Assembly (NCBI RefSeq): GCF_001746835.1
Contig: NZ_CP016094.1
Coordinates: forward strand, 3,487,501-3,551,500
Source of the DNA: Lacunisphaera limnophila
GTDB lineage: Bacteria; Verrucomicrobiota; Verrucomicrobiia; Opitutales; Opitutaceae
Direction: 5' to 3'
Length of the DNA: 64,000 nt
How positions within the stretch are numbered: position 1 is the stretch's first letter; every line of letters begins with the position of its first letter. Of the stretch, positions 8,675 through 17,925 are shown in pieces. Below the pieces are notes generated by a model. The model searched no databases. It saw only the letters and a program-made list of their open reading frames with translations, and was not told where the DNA came from. A program made the position numbers and the translations under genes.

Positions 8675-8783
8675 AGGGATAGGCAGACCATAGGTAACCT
8701 TCCCGCTGACGCGCAAGCCGGTCGCGGCAGATTTGGCATGTATTTTCACGCCGCTTTGTGGCTACCTGAAGCCTTTCCCGTCC

Positions 8784-9725
8784 ATGCCTCCCGATCTCAA
8801 CGCCGTTCGCACCTACCTCCTCAGCTTGCAGGACTCGATCTGCTCGGCCTTGGAGCAGGTGGATGGCACCGGCCGCTTCCATGAGGACAGCTGGACCCGC
8901 GCCGAGGGCGGCGGCGGCCGCTCCCGCGTCCTGACTGAGGGCGCCGTGTTCGAGAAAGCCGGGGTCGGCTTCTCCCATGTTTCCGGCGCCACCCTGCCCC
9001 CCTCCGCCACGGCCACCCGTCCCGAACTGGCCGGCAAGCCCTTCCACGCCCTCGGCGTGTCCCTGGTCATCCACCCGCGCAACCCCTACGTGCCGACCAG
9101 CCACATGAACGTGCGCTTCTTCTGCGCCGGCGCCGGCCTTGATACTTGGCCTTTGAAACTTGATACTTCCGGCGCCGCGCCGGCGCCCGTCTGGTGGTTC
9201 GGCGGCGGCTTCGACCTGACCCCGTACTACGGTTTTGAGGAGGACGCCGTCCACTGGCACCGCACCGCCCGGGCCGCCACCGGGGCGCATTACCCGCGCT
9301 TCAAGAAGTGGTGCGACGACTACTTCTACCTGAAACACCGGGCCGAGCCGCGGGGCATCGGCGGGATCTTCTTCGACGATTTCAACGCGCCGGGCTTCGC
9401 CGCCAGTTTCGACCTCATGCGCGCCGTGGGTGACGCCTTCATCCCAGCCTACCGGCCCATCGTCGAGCGCCGCCAAGGCCTGGTCCACGGTCCGCGGGAA
9501 CGCGATTTCCAGCTCTACCGCCGCGGGCGCTACGTGGAATTCAACCTCGTGTGGGACCGCGGCACCCACTTCGGCCTGCAAAGCGGCGGCCGCACCGAAT
9601 CCATCCTGATGTCCCTGCCCCCGCTGGTCGCCTGGCGCTACGACTGGAAACCCGAACCCGGCTCCCCCGAGGCGAAACTGCACGATGTCTTCCTCCAACC
9701 GCGTGATTGGGCCGGCGAACAGTAA
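8784..9725 (+). CDS. hemF: Aerobic coproporphyrinogen III oxidase
   Basis: 313 residues from ATG at 8784. HemF oxidatively decarboxylates coproporphyrinogen III to protoporphyrinogen IX using O2. Family motifs are present: [74 protein letters not shown]. Between RFF and WWFGGG, where the family has a short variable loop, an extra segment [17 protein letters not shown] is encoded by a heptad-repeat tract (9138-9170). First gene of a hemF-hemE-hemY set. Confidence 0.96.
   Translation: MPPDLNAVRTYLLSLQDSICSALEQVDGTGRFHEDSWTRAEGGGGRSRVLTEGAVFEKAGVGFSHVSGATLPPSATATRPELAGKPFHALGVSLVIHPRNPYVPTSHMNVRFFCAGAGLDTWPLKLDTSGAAPAPVWWFGGGFDLTPYYGFEEDAVHWHRTARAATGAHYPRFKKWCDDYFYLKHRAEPRGIGGIFFDDFNAPGFAASFDLMRAVGDAFIPAYRPIVERRQGLVHGPRERDFQLYRRGRYVEFNLVWDRGTHFGLQSGGRTESILMSLPPLVAWRYDWKPEPGSPEAKLHDVFLQPRDWAGEQ
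9126..9181 (+). repeat. Heptad-repeat element inside hemF
   Basis: Four and a half 7-nt units (CTTGATA, CTTGGCC, TTTGAAA, CTTGATA, CTTCC) at 9138-9170. They are flanked by the palindrome GCCGGCGCCGGC (9126-9137) and by GGCGC-C-GCGCC (9171-9181). The tract is visibly AT-richer than the gene around it and stays in frame. Confidence 0.8.
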
Positions 9726-9818
9726 GAATTCAACCGTCCCAAGTAGCCACGACACTACCCTGCACGCAGTCTCGCCGCCCGAACCATTTTCATCCTTACT
9801 GCCGACCTCCACCTTTCC

Positions 9819-10844
9819 ATGACTTCCCGCGAACGCTTCCTTGCCGCCTGCGCCTGCCAGCCCCTCGACCGCCCCCCGGTCTGGATCATGCGCCAGGCCG
9901 GTCGCTACCTGCCTGAATACCGCGCCCTCAAGGCCAAGTCCTCGTTCCTCGAGATGGTCCGGACCCCGGAACTCGCCGCCGAGGTCACCCTTCAGCCGCT
10001 CCGCCGCTTCGCCCTCGATGCCGCGATCATCTTCTCCGACATCCTCGTCATCCCCGAGGCCATGGGCCAGGGCTACAAGTTCCGGGACGCGGGTGGGATC
10101 GAGATGGATTTCCGCCTCGATACCCGGGCCCAGCTCGACCGGCTCGATCCGGTGGGCGTCCCCTTCCACCTCGAGTACGTCGGCAAGGCCCTCGCCCGCG
10201 TGAAGGCCGAACTGAAAGGCGAGAAGGCCCTGCTCGGCTTCGGCGGTTCCCCCTGGACCCTCGCCACCTACATGGTCGAGGGCGGCAGCTCCGACGACTA
10301 CCTCCGCATCAAGCAGCTGTTCTACACCGACCGTCCCTTCTTCGACGCGCTGATGAACAAGCTCACCGCGGCCCTGATCGAGTATTTCAAGCTGCAGATC
10401 GCAAGCGGCGCCGACGCCATCCAGCTCTTCGACTCCTGGGGCGGCATTATCGCCGGCCCGGATTACGAGGCCGCCTCCCTGCGCTGGATGCGCGACATTA
10501 TCGCCGCCCTGCCCAAGGATTTCCCGGTCATCCTCTACGCCAAGGGTGCCTCCTCCCAGCTCACCGACATGGCCTTCAGCGGCGCCCGCGTGCTGGGCGT
10601 GGACTGGACCGTCGACCTCGGCGTCACCCGCCGCCTCGTGCCGGCCAACATCGCCCTGCAGGGCAACCTGGACCCCGTGCTCATGAACACGACGCCCGAG
10701 ATCGTCCGCACGGAGGTCACCCGCTTGCTTGAAACCATGCGTGGCTCCCCGGGCCACATCTTCAATCTCGGCCACGGCATCATGCCTCAGGCCAAGATCG
10801 AGTGCATGGAGACCCTGGTTGAGACGGTCACCTCGTGGAAATGA
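9819..10844 (+). CDS. hemE: Uroporphyrinogen decarboxylase
   Basis: 341 residues. Removes the four acetate carboxyls of uroporphyrinogen III to give coproporphyrinogen III. Shows PPVWIMRQAGRYLPEYR (about 19-35) with the substrate-binding arginines, the FSDIL segment with the catalytic Asp, GFGGSPWTLATYMVEGG with the conserved Tyr, and FNLGHGIMPQ near the C-terminus. Full length. Lies 93 bp after hemF. Confidence 0.97.
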   Translation: MTSRERFLAACACQPLDRPPVWIMRQAGRYLPEYRALKAKSSFLEMVRTPELAAEVTLQPLRRFALDAAIIFSDILVIPEAMGQGYKFRDAGGIEMDFRLDTRAQLDRLDPVGVPFHLEYVGKALARVKAELKGEKALLGFGGSPWTLATYMVEGGSSDDYLRIKQLFYTDRPFFDALMNKLTAALIEYFKLQIASGADAIQLFDSWGGIIAGPDYEAASLRWMRDIIAALPKDFPVILYAKGASSQLTDMAFSGARVLGVDWTVDLGVTRRLVPANIALQGNLDPVLMNTTPEIVRTEVTRLLETMRGSPGHIFNLGHGIMPQAKIECMETLVETVTSWK

Positions 10845-10958
10845 GGGTGGTCGCCCTTCCGACAGAAGCGGGGCCGGTCCCTTCTCAGGCCACTCCCGGG
10901 CGAATTCTCGCCAAGATTTGCGCAGCCGGCCCGCGTGGCCTAGGCTATCCTCTCACCG

Positions 10959-12332
10959 ATGACTGCACGTAAATCCACGCACGTCGCCATCGTCGGCGCC
11001 GGTATCACAGGCCTGACCGCGGCCCTCCGTTTGCATGAGCAGGGCCACCGCGTCACGGTCTTCGAACGCGGGCCGCAGCCCGGCGGCTCCATCCGCTCGA
11101 CCTCCGAGGAGGGCTGGCTCTACGAGGCCGGCCCCAACTCCCTGCAATACGGTCCCGAGGTGAAGCAGTTGGTCACTACTCTCGGCCTCGAGGCCGAGCT
11201 CACCCCCGCCGCTCCCCAGGCCAAGCGCCGGTTCCTCGTCCGCGACGGCCGTTTCGTGGCCGTGCCCTCCTCGCCGCCGGCCCTGATCAAGTCGAAGCTC
11301 TTCGGGGCGCGCACCAAGTTCTCCCTGCTGGGCGAACTCTTCACCCGGCCGCGGATCCGGACCGCTGACCTCAGCCTCGCGGAACTCGTCCGCTCCCACT
11401 TCACCCAGGAACTGGTCGACTACGCCGTCAATCCGCTGATCGCCGGCATCTACGCCGGTGACCCCGAGAAACTCTCTGTCAGACACGCCTTCCCCGCCTT
11501 GTGGGCGGCCGAACGCTCCCACGGTTCGCTAATCCGCGGCATGATGGCCGGGGCCAAGGCCCGCAAGGCCACCGGCCAGTCCGGCGTGCCGCCCATCGTC
11601 TCCTTCCGCCGGGGCCTGCAGACCCTGACCGACGCCCTCGCCGCCCGTCTGCCCGCGGGTTCGGTCCTCACCGGCGCCACCGTCGAGACCCTTCTCCCCG
11701 GCCAGCCCCACCGCCTCGTCTGGCAGCAAAACGGCCAGTCGCAGTCCGGCGAATTCGACACCGTCGTCCTGGCGGCTCCCGCCACCGCCCTGTCGCAACT
11801 CACCGTCGGCTCCCTCGGCGAGCGCCCGCTGGCCACCTTGGAAAACATCCCGCACCCGCCGGTCAGTTCGCTCTTCCTGGGCTACCGCCGCGACCAGATT
11901 GCGCATCCGCTCGACGGCTTCGGCGGGCTCGTGCCGGCGGTGGAACGCCGCAACGTCCTCGGCATCCTCTTTTCCTCAACCCTGTTCCCGGGCCGCGCCC
12001 CGGAGGGCCATGTCGCCCTCACGATCTTCGTCGGCGGCATGCGCCAGCCCGATCACGCCCGGTTGGCTCCGGAGGCCCTGCTCCGTCTCATCGACCGCGA
12101 CCTGCAGGATCTCGTCGGCGCCAAGGGTGCGCCCGTCTTCATGCGGCACACCCACTGGCCACGCGCCATCCCGCAGTACATCCCCGGCTTCGAGCGCTGG
12201 CTCGACCAGATGACCGCCCTCGAGGCCCGCCACCCCGGTCTGTTTATCGGGGGAAACGCCCGCGACGGCATTTCCGTCCCGGATTGCATCAAGAGCGGCA
12301 CCCGGCTGGCCGAACGGGTCAGCCAAGGATAA
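10959..12332 (+). CDS. hemY: Protoporphyrinogen oxidase (FAD, HemY type)
   Basis: 457 residues. N-terminal FAD-binding motif VAIVGAGITGLTAALRLHEQGHRVTVFERG, then the PPOX substrate region (AGPNSLQYGPEV, VDYAVNPLIAGIYAGDPEKLSV) and a C-terminal FAD segment FIGGNARDGISVPDCIKSG. This matches oxygen-dependent HemY, which makes protoporphyrin IX. With hemE and hemF upstream it gives three consecutive late heme steps, two of them O2-dependent, pointing to aerobic growth. Confidence 0.94.
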   Translation: MTARKSTHVAIVGAGITGLTAALRLHEQGHRVTVFERGPQPGGSIRSTSEEGWLYEAGPNSLQYGPEVKQLVTTLGLEAELTPAAPQAKRRFLVRDGRFVAVPSSPPALIKSKLFGARTKFSLLGELFTRPRIRTADLSLAELVRSHFTQELVDYAVNPLIAGIYAGDPEKLSVRHAFPALWAAERSHGSLIRGMMAGAKARKATGQSGVPPIVSFRRGLQTLTDALAARLPAGSVLTGATVETLLPGQPHRLVWQQNGQSQSGEFDTVVLAAPATALSQLTVGSLGERPLATLENIPHPPVSSLFLGYRRDQIAHPLDGFGGLVPAVERRNVLGILFSSTLFPGRAPEGHVALTIFVGGMRQPDHARLAPEALLRLIDRDLQDLVGAKGAPVFMRHTHWPRAIPQYIPGFERWLDQMTALEARHPGLFIGGNARDGISVPDCIKSGTRLAERVSQG

Positions 12333-12381
12333 AGACCGTCAAACGAGGTCAGGAAGGGGCCCACTTTCCTGTCTCTGGGCG

Positions 12382-12444
12382 CTTGCCCGTTGTTCCTTGG
12401 CTCAGTCCGGGGAGCCCTCCCCACTTGGCTCTTGATCCTTGGCC
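12382..12444 (+). repeat. Heptad-repeat tract upstream of ileS
   Basis: Units CTTGCCC, GTTGTTC, CTTGGCT, CAGTCCG at 12382-12409 and CTTGGCT, CTTGATC, CTTGGCC at 12424-12444. The two blocks are exactly in 7-nt register (42 bases apart). Lies in the 144-bp hemY-ileS gap. Confidence 0.65.
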
Positions 12445-12476
12445 CCCCGGGAGTAGCTTCCGGCGCTTTTCTAGCC

Positions 12477-15317
12477 ATGGCCCAAGACCTTAAAACCACT
12501 CTGCTGCTGCCCAAGACCGATTTCCCCATGCGGGCGGATCTCGTCAAGCGCGAGCCCGGCCGGGTCGCCCACTGGGAAAAGCTCGGGCTCTACGCCAAGA
12601 TCCAGGCCAAGCACGCCGCCCAGCCCTCCTTCGTCCTCCACGACGGCCCGCCGTTCACCAACGGCGATGTCCACATCGGCACCGCCCTCAACAAGTCCCT
12701 CAAGGACTTCGTGAACCGCTACAAGTCCATGCGCGGGTTCCGCACCCCTTACGTGCCCGGCTGGGACTGCCACGGCCTGCCCATCGAGCAGAAGGTCAGC
12801 CGCGAGATCAAGGACCAGAACCTCACCCTCACGACGGCCGAGATGCGTGCCCGCTGCGACGCTTTCTCCGAGTCCTGGATCGCGAAGCAGACCACCCAGT
12901 TCAAGCGCATCGGCGTCCTCGCCGACTGGGCGAACGAGTACAAGACCAAGGCGCCGGCCTTCGAGGCCGACATCCTGCGCACCTTCTCCGCCTTCGTCGA
13001 ACAGGGCCTCGTCTACCGCAGCAAGAAACCGGTCTACTGGTCCATCCCCTTTGAGACCGCCCTCGCCGAGGCCGAAATCGAGTACAAGGATCACACCTCG
13101 ATCGCCATCTGGGTGAAGTTCGCCGTCCCTGCCGCCGAGGCCGCGAAGTTCGGCCTGCCGGCCGACAAGCCCCTGTTCATCGTCATCTGGACAACCACCC
13201 CCTGGACGATCCCGGCCAACCTCGCGATCGCCCTCCACCCCGAGGTGGACTACGCCGTCGCCGACCTCGGCACCGAGCGGATCATCGTCGCCTCGGCCCT
13301 CCTCAGCTCGGTCGCCTCGTCCGCCAAGATCGAGCCCCAGCCCTCAGTCGTGCTGACCATCCCCGGCGCCAAGCTGGAAAAACTGCAGGCCCGCCACCCC
13401 TTCATCGACCGCGCCTCGCCCGTCGTTCTCGCCGATTACGTCACGACCGACAGCGGCACCGGTGCCGTCCACACGGCACCCGGCCACGGCGCCGAGGATT
13501 ATCAGACCGGCCTGAAGAACGGCCTAGAGGTCTATTGCCCGGTCGGTGACGACGGCAAATACCTCGATGACGGTCGCGTGCCCGCCGACCTGGTCGGCCT
13601 GACCACCCTTGAGACGGTCGAGGACCTCGCCGCCAAGAAGCCTTCACCGGCCAACCTCGCCGTCCTGAAGAAGCTCGCCGAGGCCGGGGCTCTGCTCGCC
13701 AAGGCCAAGTACCAGCACAGCTACCCGCACTGCTGGCGCTCCAAGACCCCCATCATCTTCCGCGCCGTCGACCAGTGGTTCGTCTCCTTGGACAAGGCCG
13801 GCCACCGTCAGGTTGCCTTGGCCGAGATCACCAAGATCGCCGCCAACCAAGGCTGGATCCCCGCCTGGGGCGAGGCCCGCATTCGCGGCGCCGTCGAGTC
13901 GCGCCCGGATTGGTGCATCAGCCGCCAGCGCTCCTGGGGCGTGCCGATCATCGCTTTCTACGGTCCCGACAAGAAGGCCTGGCTCGACGCCGGGGTCATC
14001 CGGGCCGTCGCCGACAAGATCGCCACCCGTGGCACCAATTTCTGGTACGACTCCACCGCCGCCCAGATCCTCGAGGGCGTGCCCCTGCCGGCCGGCTGGC
14101 CCGCCTCCACCGATCTGACCTGTGGCCGCGACACCCTCGATGTGTGGATCGATTCCGGCTCCACCCAGGCCGCCGTCCTGAAACGCGGTCAGGGCGGCAC
14201 GTCCTGGCCCGCCGACCTCTACCTGGAGGGCAGCGACCAGCACCGCGGCTGGTTCCAGTCCTCATTGTGGAACAGCGTCATCGCCTTCGGGGCGGCGCCG
14301 TACCGCGCCGTCCTCACCCACGGCTTCATCGTCGACAAGAACCGCCAGAAGATCTCCAAGAGCTCGACCTACCAGAAGCCCCAGACGGCCGACGCCTACA
14401 TCGCGCAGCACGGCGCCGATGTGATCCGCCTGTGGATCGCCTCGCAGGACTTCCGTGACGACATCCCGGTCGACGACGAGATCCTCAAGAACGTGGGCGA
14501 GGCCTACCGGCTGTTCCGCAACACGATCCGCTTCCAGCTTTCGAACCTCTTCGACTTCGACGCCGCCACGCACGCCGTGCCCGTCGCCGCGATGGACGCC
14601 CTCGACCGCTGGGCCCTGCACCAGACGGCCCAGTTGATCAACGAGTGCACCAAGGCCTACGACGCCTACGAGTTCCACCGCGTCTACCAGCTCTGCAACC
14701 AGTTCTGCTCGGTCACCTTGTCGGCCGTCTACCACGACATCCTGAAGGACCGCCTCTACACCTTCGGGGCGGCCCACCCGCTGCGCCGCTCCTCCCAGAC
14801 CGCGATTCACGCCATCTTTGACGCCCTGGTGAAGATCCTCGCCCCCTTCCTGACCTTCACGGCCGACGAGGCCTGGAGCTTCGCGAAGACGGGCAAGGAA
14901 TACTCCGAGGACTCCATCCATCTGCAGGACTGGCCCGTCGCCCCGGCCGAGTGGACCAACTCCGCCCTCGCCGCCGACTTCGAGGAACTCTTCAAGTTGC
15001 GCGCCCGGTCCACCGAGACCCTCGAGCCCCTCCGCCAGGCTGGCACCATCGGCAAGTCGCTCGATGCCGTGATTACCTTCCAGGGTGGCGCCGCCGATGG
15101 CGTGCTGCACCGGCACCAGGCCTCGCTGCCTGAATTTTTCATTGTATCGCAGGTCGCGCTGGAACCCGGCGCGGTCGGCGAAGTCGGTATCGCGGCTCGT
15201 CACGCCTCCGCGGCGGGACTGGTCCGCTGCCCGCGCTGTTGGCGCTGGGTTTCGGAAATCGCCCCCACCGCTCACGGAGAAGTTTGCCCTCGTTGCGCGG
15301 AAGCCCTTAACTCCTAA
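12477..15317 (+). CDS. ileS: Isoleucyl-tRNA synthetase
   Basis: 946 residues from ATG at 12477; an in-frame upstream start would add an unrelated leader read through the repeat tract. Class I signatures HIGT at 66-69 and KISKS at 625-629 flank the editing domain. The anticodon-binding domain follows, and the C-terminus has a four-Cys zinc finger (Cys918, 921, 937, 940). Charges tRNA-Ile and hydrolyses mis-activated Val. lspA downstream is a common partner; here a DksA-like gene lies between them. Confidence 0.98.
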   Translation: MAQDLKTTLLLPKTDFPMRADLVKREPGRVAHWEKLGLYAKIQAKHAAQPSFVLHDGPPFTNGDVHIGTALNKSLKDFVNRYKSMRGFRTPYVPGWDCHGLPIEQKVSREIKDQNLTLTTAEMRARCDAFSESWIAKQTTQFKRIGVLADWANEYKTKAPAFEADILRTFSAFVEQGLVYRSKKPVYWSIPFETALAEAEIEYKDHTSIAIWVKFAVPAAEAAKFGLPADKPLFIVIWTTTPWTIPANLAIALHPEVDYAVADLGTERIIVASALLSSVASSAKIEPQPSVVLTIPGAKLEKLQARHPFIDRASPVVLADYVTTDSGTGAVHTAPGHGAEDYQTGLKNGLEVYCPVGDDGKYLDDGRVPADLVGLTTLETVEDLAAKKPSPANLAVLKKLAEAGALLAKAKYQHSYPHCWRSKTPIIFRAVDQWFVSLDKAGHRQVALAEITKIAANQGWIPAWGEARIRGAVESRPDWCISRQRSWGVPIIAFYGPDKKAWLDAGVIRAVADKIATRGTNFWYDSTAAQILEGVPLPAGWPASTDLTCGRDTLDVWIDSGSTQAAVLKRGQGGTSWPADLYLEGSDQHRGWFQSSLWNSVIAFGAAPYRAVLTHGFIVDKNRQKISKSSTYQKPQTADAYIAQHGADVIRLWIASQDFRDDIPVDDEILKNVGEAYRLFRNTIRFQLSNLFDFDAATHAVPVAAMDALDRWALHQTAQLINECTKAYDAYEFHRVYQLCNQFCSVTLSAVYHDILKDRLYTFGAAHPLRRSSQTAIHAIFDALVKILAPFLTFTADEAWSFAKTGKEYSEDSIHLQDWPVAPAEWTNSALAADFEELFKLRARSTETLEPLRQAGTIGKSLDAVITFQGGAADGVLHRHQASLPEFFIVSQVALEPGAVGEVGIAARHASAAGLVRCPRCWRWVSEIAPTAHGEVCPRCAEALNS

Positions 15318-15332
15318 CTTAATTTACCGATT

Positions 15333-16358
15333 ATGGCCACGAGCAAGAAACCCATCGCCAAGAAGAAGTCCGCAGCCTCCAAGCCCGCGCCGGCCAAGAA
15401 GCCCGCGGCCAAGCCTCCCGCGAAGTCCGTCGCCAAGCCTGTCCCGGCCAAACCGGCCCCGGCCAAATCCTCTCCCGTCAAGGCGCCCGCCGCCAAATCC
15501 ACTCCCAAGCCCGTTCTCGTTTCCAAGCCCGTCGTCGCCGCCAAACCTGGCGTTGCCGCGAAGCCTGGTGCCAAGCCCCTTTCCAAAGTTCCCATGACCG
15601 CTGCTGACATCAAGCGCAAGCTGCTCGAGCGCAAGCCCGCCGGCACGCCCCGCGCCATTGCCTTCTCCCTGGACGAGGTCCGGGAGATCGCCCAGAAAAA
15701 CGAAAAGCAGATCGAGACCACCGTTAAGTCGGACAAGTCAGGCAAGACCGCCGCCCAGACCAAGGCCCAGACTCTTGCCCAAGTCGAGAAGCCGCATAAG
15801 CCGAACCACGTGAAGACGGCCTCCCTGGCCGATATCCTCGGTTTCAACCCTACGAAGGGCAAGAAGGCCCCCGCCGCCATGATCGACGAGTCCGAGGTGC
15901 CGGAGAAATTCCGCCGCTACTACCGGCTGCTCCTCGAACTCCGCAGCCACGTCCTCACCCAGCTCGGCGAACACACCGAGGAGACCCTGCTCAAGTCCTC
16001 CAAGGATGACTCGGGCGACCTCTCCGGCTACGGCCAGCACATGGCGGACGCCGGCACCGACACCTTCGACCGCGACTTCGCCCTGAGCCTCGTATCCAGC
16101 GAGCAAGAGGCCCTCTCCGAAATCGAGGCCGCCATCAAGCGCGTCCACAACGGAACCTACGGCATCTGCGAGGCCACCCAGAAGCCCATCTCCAAGGAGC
16201 GCCTGATCGCCGTCCCCTTCACCCGCTACTCCACCGAGGCCAAGAAACAGGTCGAGCGCCACTCGCACCGCGCCATCCAGCGCGGCGGCCTATTCGGTGA
16301 CGGCACGGAAGAGGAAGGCGGCAAGATCGCTGACGACAGCGGCGGCGACGACGAGTGA
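15333..16358 (+). CDS. DksA/TraR-family protein with histone H1-like Lys/Ala/Pro tail
   Basis: 341 residues in two parts. Residues 1-95 are almost only Lys, Ala, Pro, Val and Ser (SKPAPAKKPAAKPPAKSVAK), like a eukaryotic histone H1 tail, and could bind DNA. From about residue 190 a DksA/TraR domain follows with a coiled-coil and GTYGICEATQKPISKERL. In zinc-binding DksA the finger has four Cys; here the positions read C-E-A-T and S-T-E-A, so only one Cys remains and zinc binding is unlikely. A fold kept without zinc, as in DksA2-type proteins, is plausible. Possible role: RNA polymerase secondary-channel factor tethered to the nucleoid. Confidence 0.85.
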   Translation: MATSKKPIAKKKSAASKPAPAKKPAAKPPAKSVAKPVPAKPAPAKSSPVKAPAAKSTPKPVLVSKPVVAAKPGVAAKPGAKPLSKVPMTAADIKRKLLERKPAGTPRAIAFSLDEVREIAQKNEKQIETTVKSDKSGKTAAQTKAQTLAQVEKPHKPNHVKTASLADILGFNPTKGKKAPAAMIDESEVPEKFRRYYRLLLELRSHVLTQLGEHTEETLLKSSKDDSGDLSGYGQHMADAGTDTFDRDFALSLVSSEQEALSEIEAAIKRVHNGTYGICEATQKPISKERLIAVPFTRYSTEAKKQVERHSHRAIQRGGLFGDGTEEEGGKIADDSGGDDE

Positions 16359-16391
16359 TCGAATTCTCGATTTTCGTTCCTCCCCTCGCGA

Positions 16392-16973
16392 TTGAAGCCT
16401 GAGTCCCAGTCACCGGGCGCAGCGACCGGCCCTGAGTCCGGCGCCCCCGTCCCGTCTGTCGTGGTGGCTCCCCGTTCCCGCCTGACGCGTTTCCTCGCTT
16501 ATCGCCGGCTTTGGATCATGGGGGCCATCATCTTCGGCCTCGACCAGGTGACCAAGATCATGATCGCCGAGCGACTGCCCTTCGGCAGCTACGGCCGTCC
16601 GGCCCACATCGAGGTCGTCCCCGGCTTCTTTAACCTGGTTCATGTCGGCAACACCGGCGCCGCCTGGAGCATGTTCGCCGGCCAGAGTTTCGCCCTCGGT
16701 CTCCTCGCCCTCGCCACTTTGGGGGCCATGTTCTACTGGCGCCGCCACCTGGGCCTCGACCAACGCTCCGCCCAGCCGGCTTTTGGGCTCCTCTGCGGCG
16801 GCATCCTCGGCAACCTGGTGGACCGCTTCCTCCACGGTCACGTGATCGACTTCCTCGATTTTCACTTCGGCGGCTACACCTACCCCACCTTCAACGTCGC
16901 CGACAGCGCCATCTGCGTCGGCGTCTTCTGGTATATCCTCTGGTCGCTGCGGCAGCCGGCCCCGACGAAATAA
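16392..16973 (+). CDS. lspA: Prolipoprotein signal peptidase (signal peptidase II)
   Basis: 193 residues from TTG at 16392; a later start is possible because the first 30 residues are polar and not conserved. Four membrane segments. Catalytic aspartates lie in GGILGNLVDR and FNVADSAI, with the NTGAAWS motif earlier. Cleaves diacylglyceryl-modified prolipoproteins in the inner membrane, consistent with the lipoprotein genes at 7149-8674. The gene ends at a long imperfect hairpin. Confidence 0.95.
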   Translation: MKPESQSPGAATGPESGAPVPSVVVAPRSRLTRFLAYRRLWIMGAIIFGLDQVTKIMIAERLPFGSYGRPAHIEVVPGFFNLVHVGNTGAAWSMFAGQSFALGLLALATLGAMFYWRRHLGLDQRSAQPAFGLLCGGILGNLVDRFLHGHVIDFLDFHFGGYTYPTFNVADSAICVGVFWYILWSLRQPAPTK

Positions 16974-17038
16974 TTGTAGGGCGGGGTCGCCGAACCCCGC
17001 CGGCTCGGCAGGCGGCATTCGGCGATGCCGCCCTACAA
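16974..17038. repeat. Long REP-like hairpin between convergent lspA and yicC
   Basis: Arms TTGTAGGGCGG (16974-16984) and CCGCCCTACAA (17028-17038) pair perfectly. Inside, TCGCCGAA and CCGCC pair again with two 2-nt mismatched steps, leaving a short loop. It can act as a bidirectional terminator structure for the two convergent genes. Several other 3' ends in the window also carry REP-like hairpins. Confidence 0.7.
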
Positions 17039-17055
17039 CATCGGTTGAGCGAAAC

Positions 17056-17925
17056 TCACTCCACGTTCGCAATCTGCTCGCGCACGCGCTCCAGCTCGTT
17101 CTTGAACTCGATCACGCGCTGGGAAATCGCCAGGTCGTTGGCCTTGCTGCCGATCGTGTGGATCTCGCGGCCGATCTCCTGCAAAATGAACTCCGCCTTG
17201 CGGCCGATCTCGCCCTTGCCCCGGAGCAATTCCTTCAGCTGGGTCAGGTGGTGGCGCAGCCGGGTGATCTCCTCGGTGATGTCACTGCGGTCGGCAAAGA
17301 GCGCCACTTCCTTCAGGACGCGCTCGTCGTTAATGTCCAGCTCCAGCCCGGCCTGCCGCAACCGCTGCATCAGCTGCTCGCGATAGCCGCCGCTGATCTG
17401 CGGGGCCCGCTGGGCAATGGCCTCGGTCCAGCCGTGGAGTTTTTCCCAGCGGCCCAGAAAATCCACCAGCAGGGATTCGCCTTCGCTGGCCCGCATGGCG
17501 GACAGGCCGCGCAGGGCCTCGCCCAAGGTCTTCAGCAGGATGCCCGAAGCCTCATCATCAATCGGCAGGCCACCGGAACTCCGCTGGCTGTTGGCGATCT
17601 GCCAGAGCAGGTCCGCCGAAGGTTCAAACTTGATCCCCTTGCGCTTCGCCAAGCCCGCCAGCTGATCGAGGCAATCGGCCACCGCCGCCTCGTCCCAATC
17701 GCTGCCCCCGGCCGGCCGGCCCGTGACTTCCACGGCCACATGGACCTTGCCGCGCAGGGCGACCTTGCGCACCGCCTCGGCGACGGAGGCCTCGAAGCCC
17801 TCCCACTCGTCCGGCAGCTTCTGCGTCAGGTCCAGACCCTTCCGGTTCACCGAGTTCACCTGCACGGTGAGCGTATACTCACCCAGGGCGGCCGTGGCGC
17901 GGCCGTAGCCAGTCATACTGTTCAT
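17056..17925 (-). CDS. yicC: YicC-family endoribonuclease
   Basis: 289 residues with the family N-terminus [21 protein letters not shown] and the C-terminal [13 protein letters not shown]; the YicC_N and DUF1732 domains are both complete. YicC is a hexameric RNase implicated in small-RNA turnover in enterobacteria. The start overlaps the trpB stop (ATGA), so the two are translationally coupled. Confidence 0.9.
   Translation of the reverse strand: MNSMTGYGRATAALGEYTLTVQVNSVNRKGLDLTQKLPDEWEGFEASVAEAVRKVALRGKVHVAVEVTGRPAGGSDWDEAAVADCLDQLAGLAKRKGIKFEPSADLLWQIANSQRSSGGLPIDDEASGILLKTLGEALRGLSAMRASEGESLLVDFLGRWEKLHGWTEAIAQRAPQISGGYREQLMQRLRQAGLELDINDERVLKEVALFADRSDITEEITRLRHHLTQLKELLRGKGEIGRKAEFILQEIGREIHTIGSKANDLAISQRVIEFKNELERVREQIANVE

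Noticed and set aside
8382-10775. 797-codon minus-strand open frame
   Set aside because: Lies antisense to hemF and hemE, both of which have complete family motifs.
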